DNA of 5,857 bases, from positions 1 to 5,857 of the forward strand of contig JAFGNQ010000434.1 in assembly GCA_016926925.1 (NCBI GenBank). Reading direction: 5' to 3'. Numbering within the stretch: position 1 is the stretch's first letter; every line of letters starts with the position of its first letter. The stretch comes from Candidatus Aminicenantota bacterium. GTDB lineage: Bacteria; Acidobacteriota; Aminicenantia; Aminicenantales; Aminicenantaceae. Below, piece after piece: positions 5,570 through 5,857 of the stretch. The notes under the pieces were generated by a model. That model was not told the origin of the DNA. It worked only from the letters and a program-made list of their open reading frames with translations, and made no database searches. Position numbers and translations under genes: made by a program.

Positions 5570-5709
5570 CATCTGAGACATTGGGAAAACCGATTGGAAA
5601 ACCGCCGTAAACATTTGCGTTTCTGCGATGATTTCAAATCAAATGACAGCAGTAAGAGCTCATCACTGTCCGTATTCATCGAAAACCCGGCCATTTCGAA
5701 TCTTGACAA
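5566..5709 (-). CDS. Possible small ORF, 47 residues, unknown function
   Basis: I do not recognise this protein. A TTG at 5709 opens 47 codons ending in TGA (5568-5566). The case for it rests on the ribosome site: the minus strand reads AAAAGGAGGTG (5722-5712), a full-length match to the anti-Shine-Dalgarno, with 4 nt between GGAGG and TTG. The product starts M-S-R-F-E-M-A-G-F-S, has a small hydrophobic patch (LLLLSF, 18-23) and ends in a basic, cysteine-containing segment (three Cys at 33, 44 and 47; many Arg). No signal peptide or convincing membrane segment is seen. Its stop lies inside the rplU -35 box, so it could be a leader-type peptide or a chance ORF. ATG at codon 6 is too far from the ribosome site. 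Confidence is low because 47 codons can arise by chance. Confidence 0.3.
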   Translation of the reverse strand: MSRFEMAGFSMNTDSDELLLLSFDLKSSQKRKCLRRFSNRFSQCLRC

Positions 5710-5857
5710 AGCACCTCCTTTTCTCTAACTTTGTAATACTTTACACACGCATTGCGATTCCATGGGCGGTTAGTTCAGTTGCTAATAATTCTCCCTTCCT
5801 CTGAGCATCCCATAAAGCATTTAATTCAAAGCAATTAAGAGATTATCAGAAATTTCG
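5710..5857. other. No gene recognised (right edge)
   Basis: Together with 5489-5709 this is a 369-base stretch without a supported gene. Apart from the rplU promoter and the possible small ORF, it holds a short tandem repeat of GGAAAACCG (5584-5592 and 5596-5604, period 12). No terminator for a gene further right is visible, and all three minus-strand frames entering from the edge stop within about 35 bases. Confidence 0.5.

Noticed and set aside
5703..5731. Plus-strand TTGACA followed after 17 nt by TAACTT, a possible promoter reading to the right.
   Set aside because: The -10 match is poor, no gene follows in the window, and the bases are also part of the possible minus-strand ORF start.
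5764..5800. GGGCGGTTAGTTCAGTTG resembles the 5' part of a tRNA (acceptor plus D arm).
   Set aside because: No matching D-stem partner, no T-arm and no complementary acceptor strand appear within the expected 76 nt; probably chance.

Overview
The window reads as ordinary bacterial chromosome from a Gram-negative-type lineage. Seven genes on the minus strand and one on the plus strand converge on a palindrome-rich gap. The gene order rplU-rpmA-obgE-nadD-rsfS-rlmH, a compact Obg of 343 residues without a C-terminal OCT domain, and an L27 without a cleavable N-terminal extension would fit Desulfobacterota (former Deltaproteobacteria), Nitrospirota or a related phylum. That placement is inference from gene order and protein form, not from a database search.

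Read from the right edge on the minus strand, 5710-5857 holds no gene I can support. A possible 47-residue ORF with a perfect Shine-Dalgarno sequence (5566-5709) ends exactly in the -35 box of a good sigma-70-type promoter (5541-5569). That promoter drives rplU (L21, with a Lys/Ala/Pro/Glu-rich tail of about 98 residues), rpmA (L27), obgE (50S-assembly GTPase), nadD (NAD biosynthesis) and rsfS (ribosomal silencing factor). These five genes are packed with overlaps or gaps of 21 bp or less. A second promoter (2455-2483) in the 146-bp gap after rsfS drives rlmH (23S rRNA methyltransferase), a dksA/traR-type zinc-finger gene and a comF-type phosphoribosyltransferase gene. The last three overlap head to tail.

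On the plus strand a small heat-shock protein gene (5-484) ends at a textbook intrinsic terminator (501-538). The convergent gap between hsp20 and comF (485-825) is almost entirely inverted repeat. After the terminator come a 15-bp stem-loop (559-617) and a long imperfect palindrome (634-827). The right arm of that palindrome is interrupted by exactly 65 nt, which contain their own 13-bp perfect inverted repeat.

The minus-strand genes share one theme: parts of the 50S subunit (L21, L27), its assembly (Obg), its silencing (RsfS), its rRNA modification in helix 69 (RlmH), and a DksA-family transcription factor that may link to stringent control. I see no phage, CRISPR, toxin-antitoxin or defence system. 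The most unusual items are the split palindrome, the L21 tail, the possible small ORF overlapping the rplU promoter, and the masked, distant ribosome binding site of obgE.
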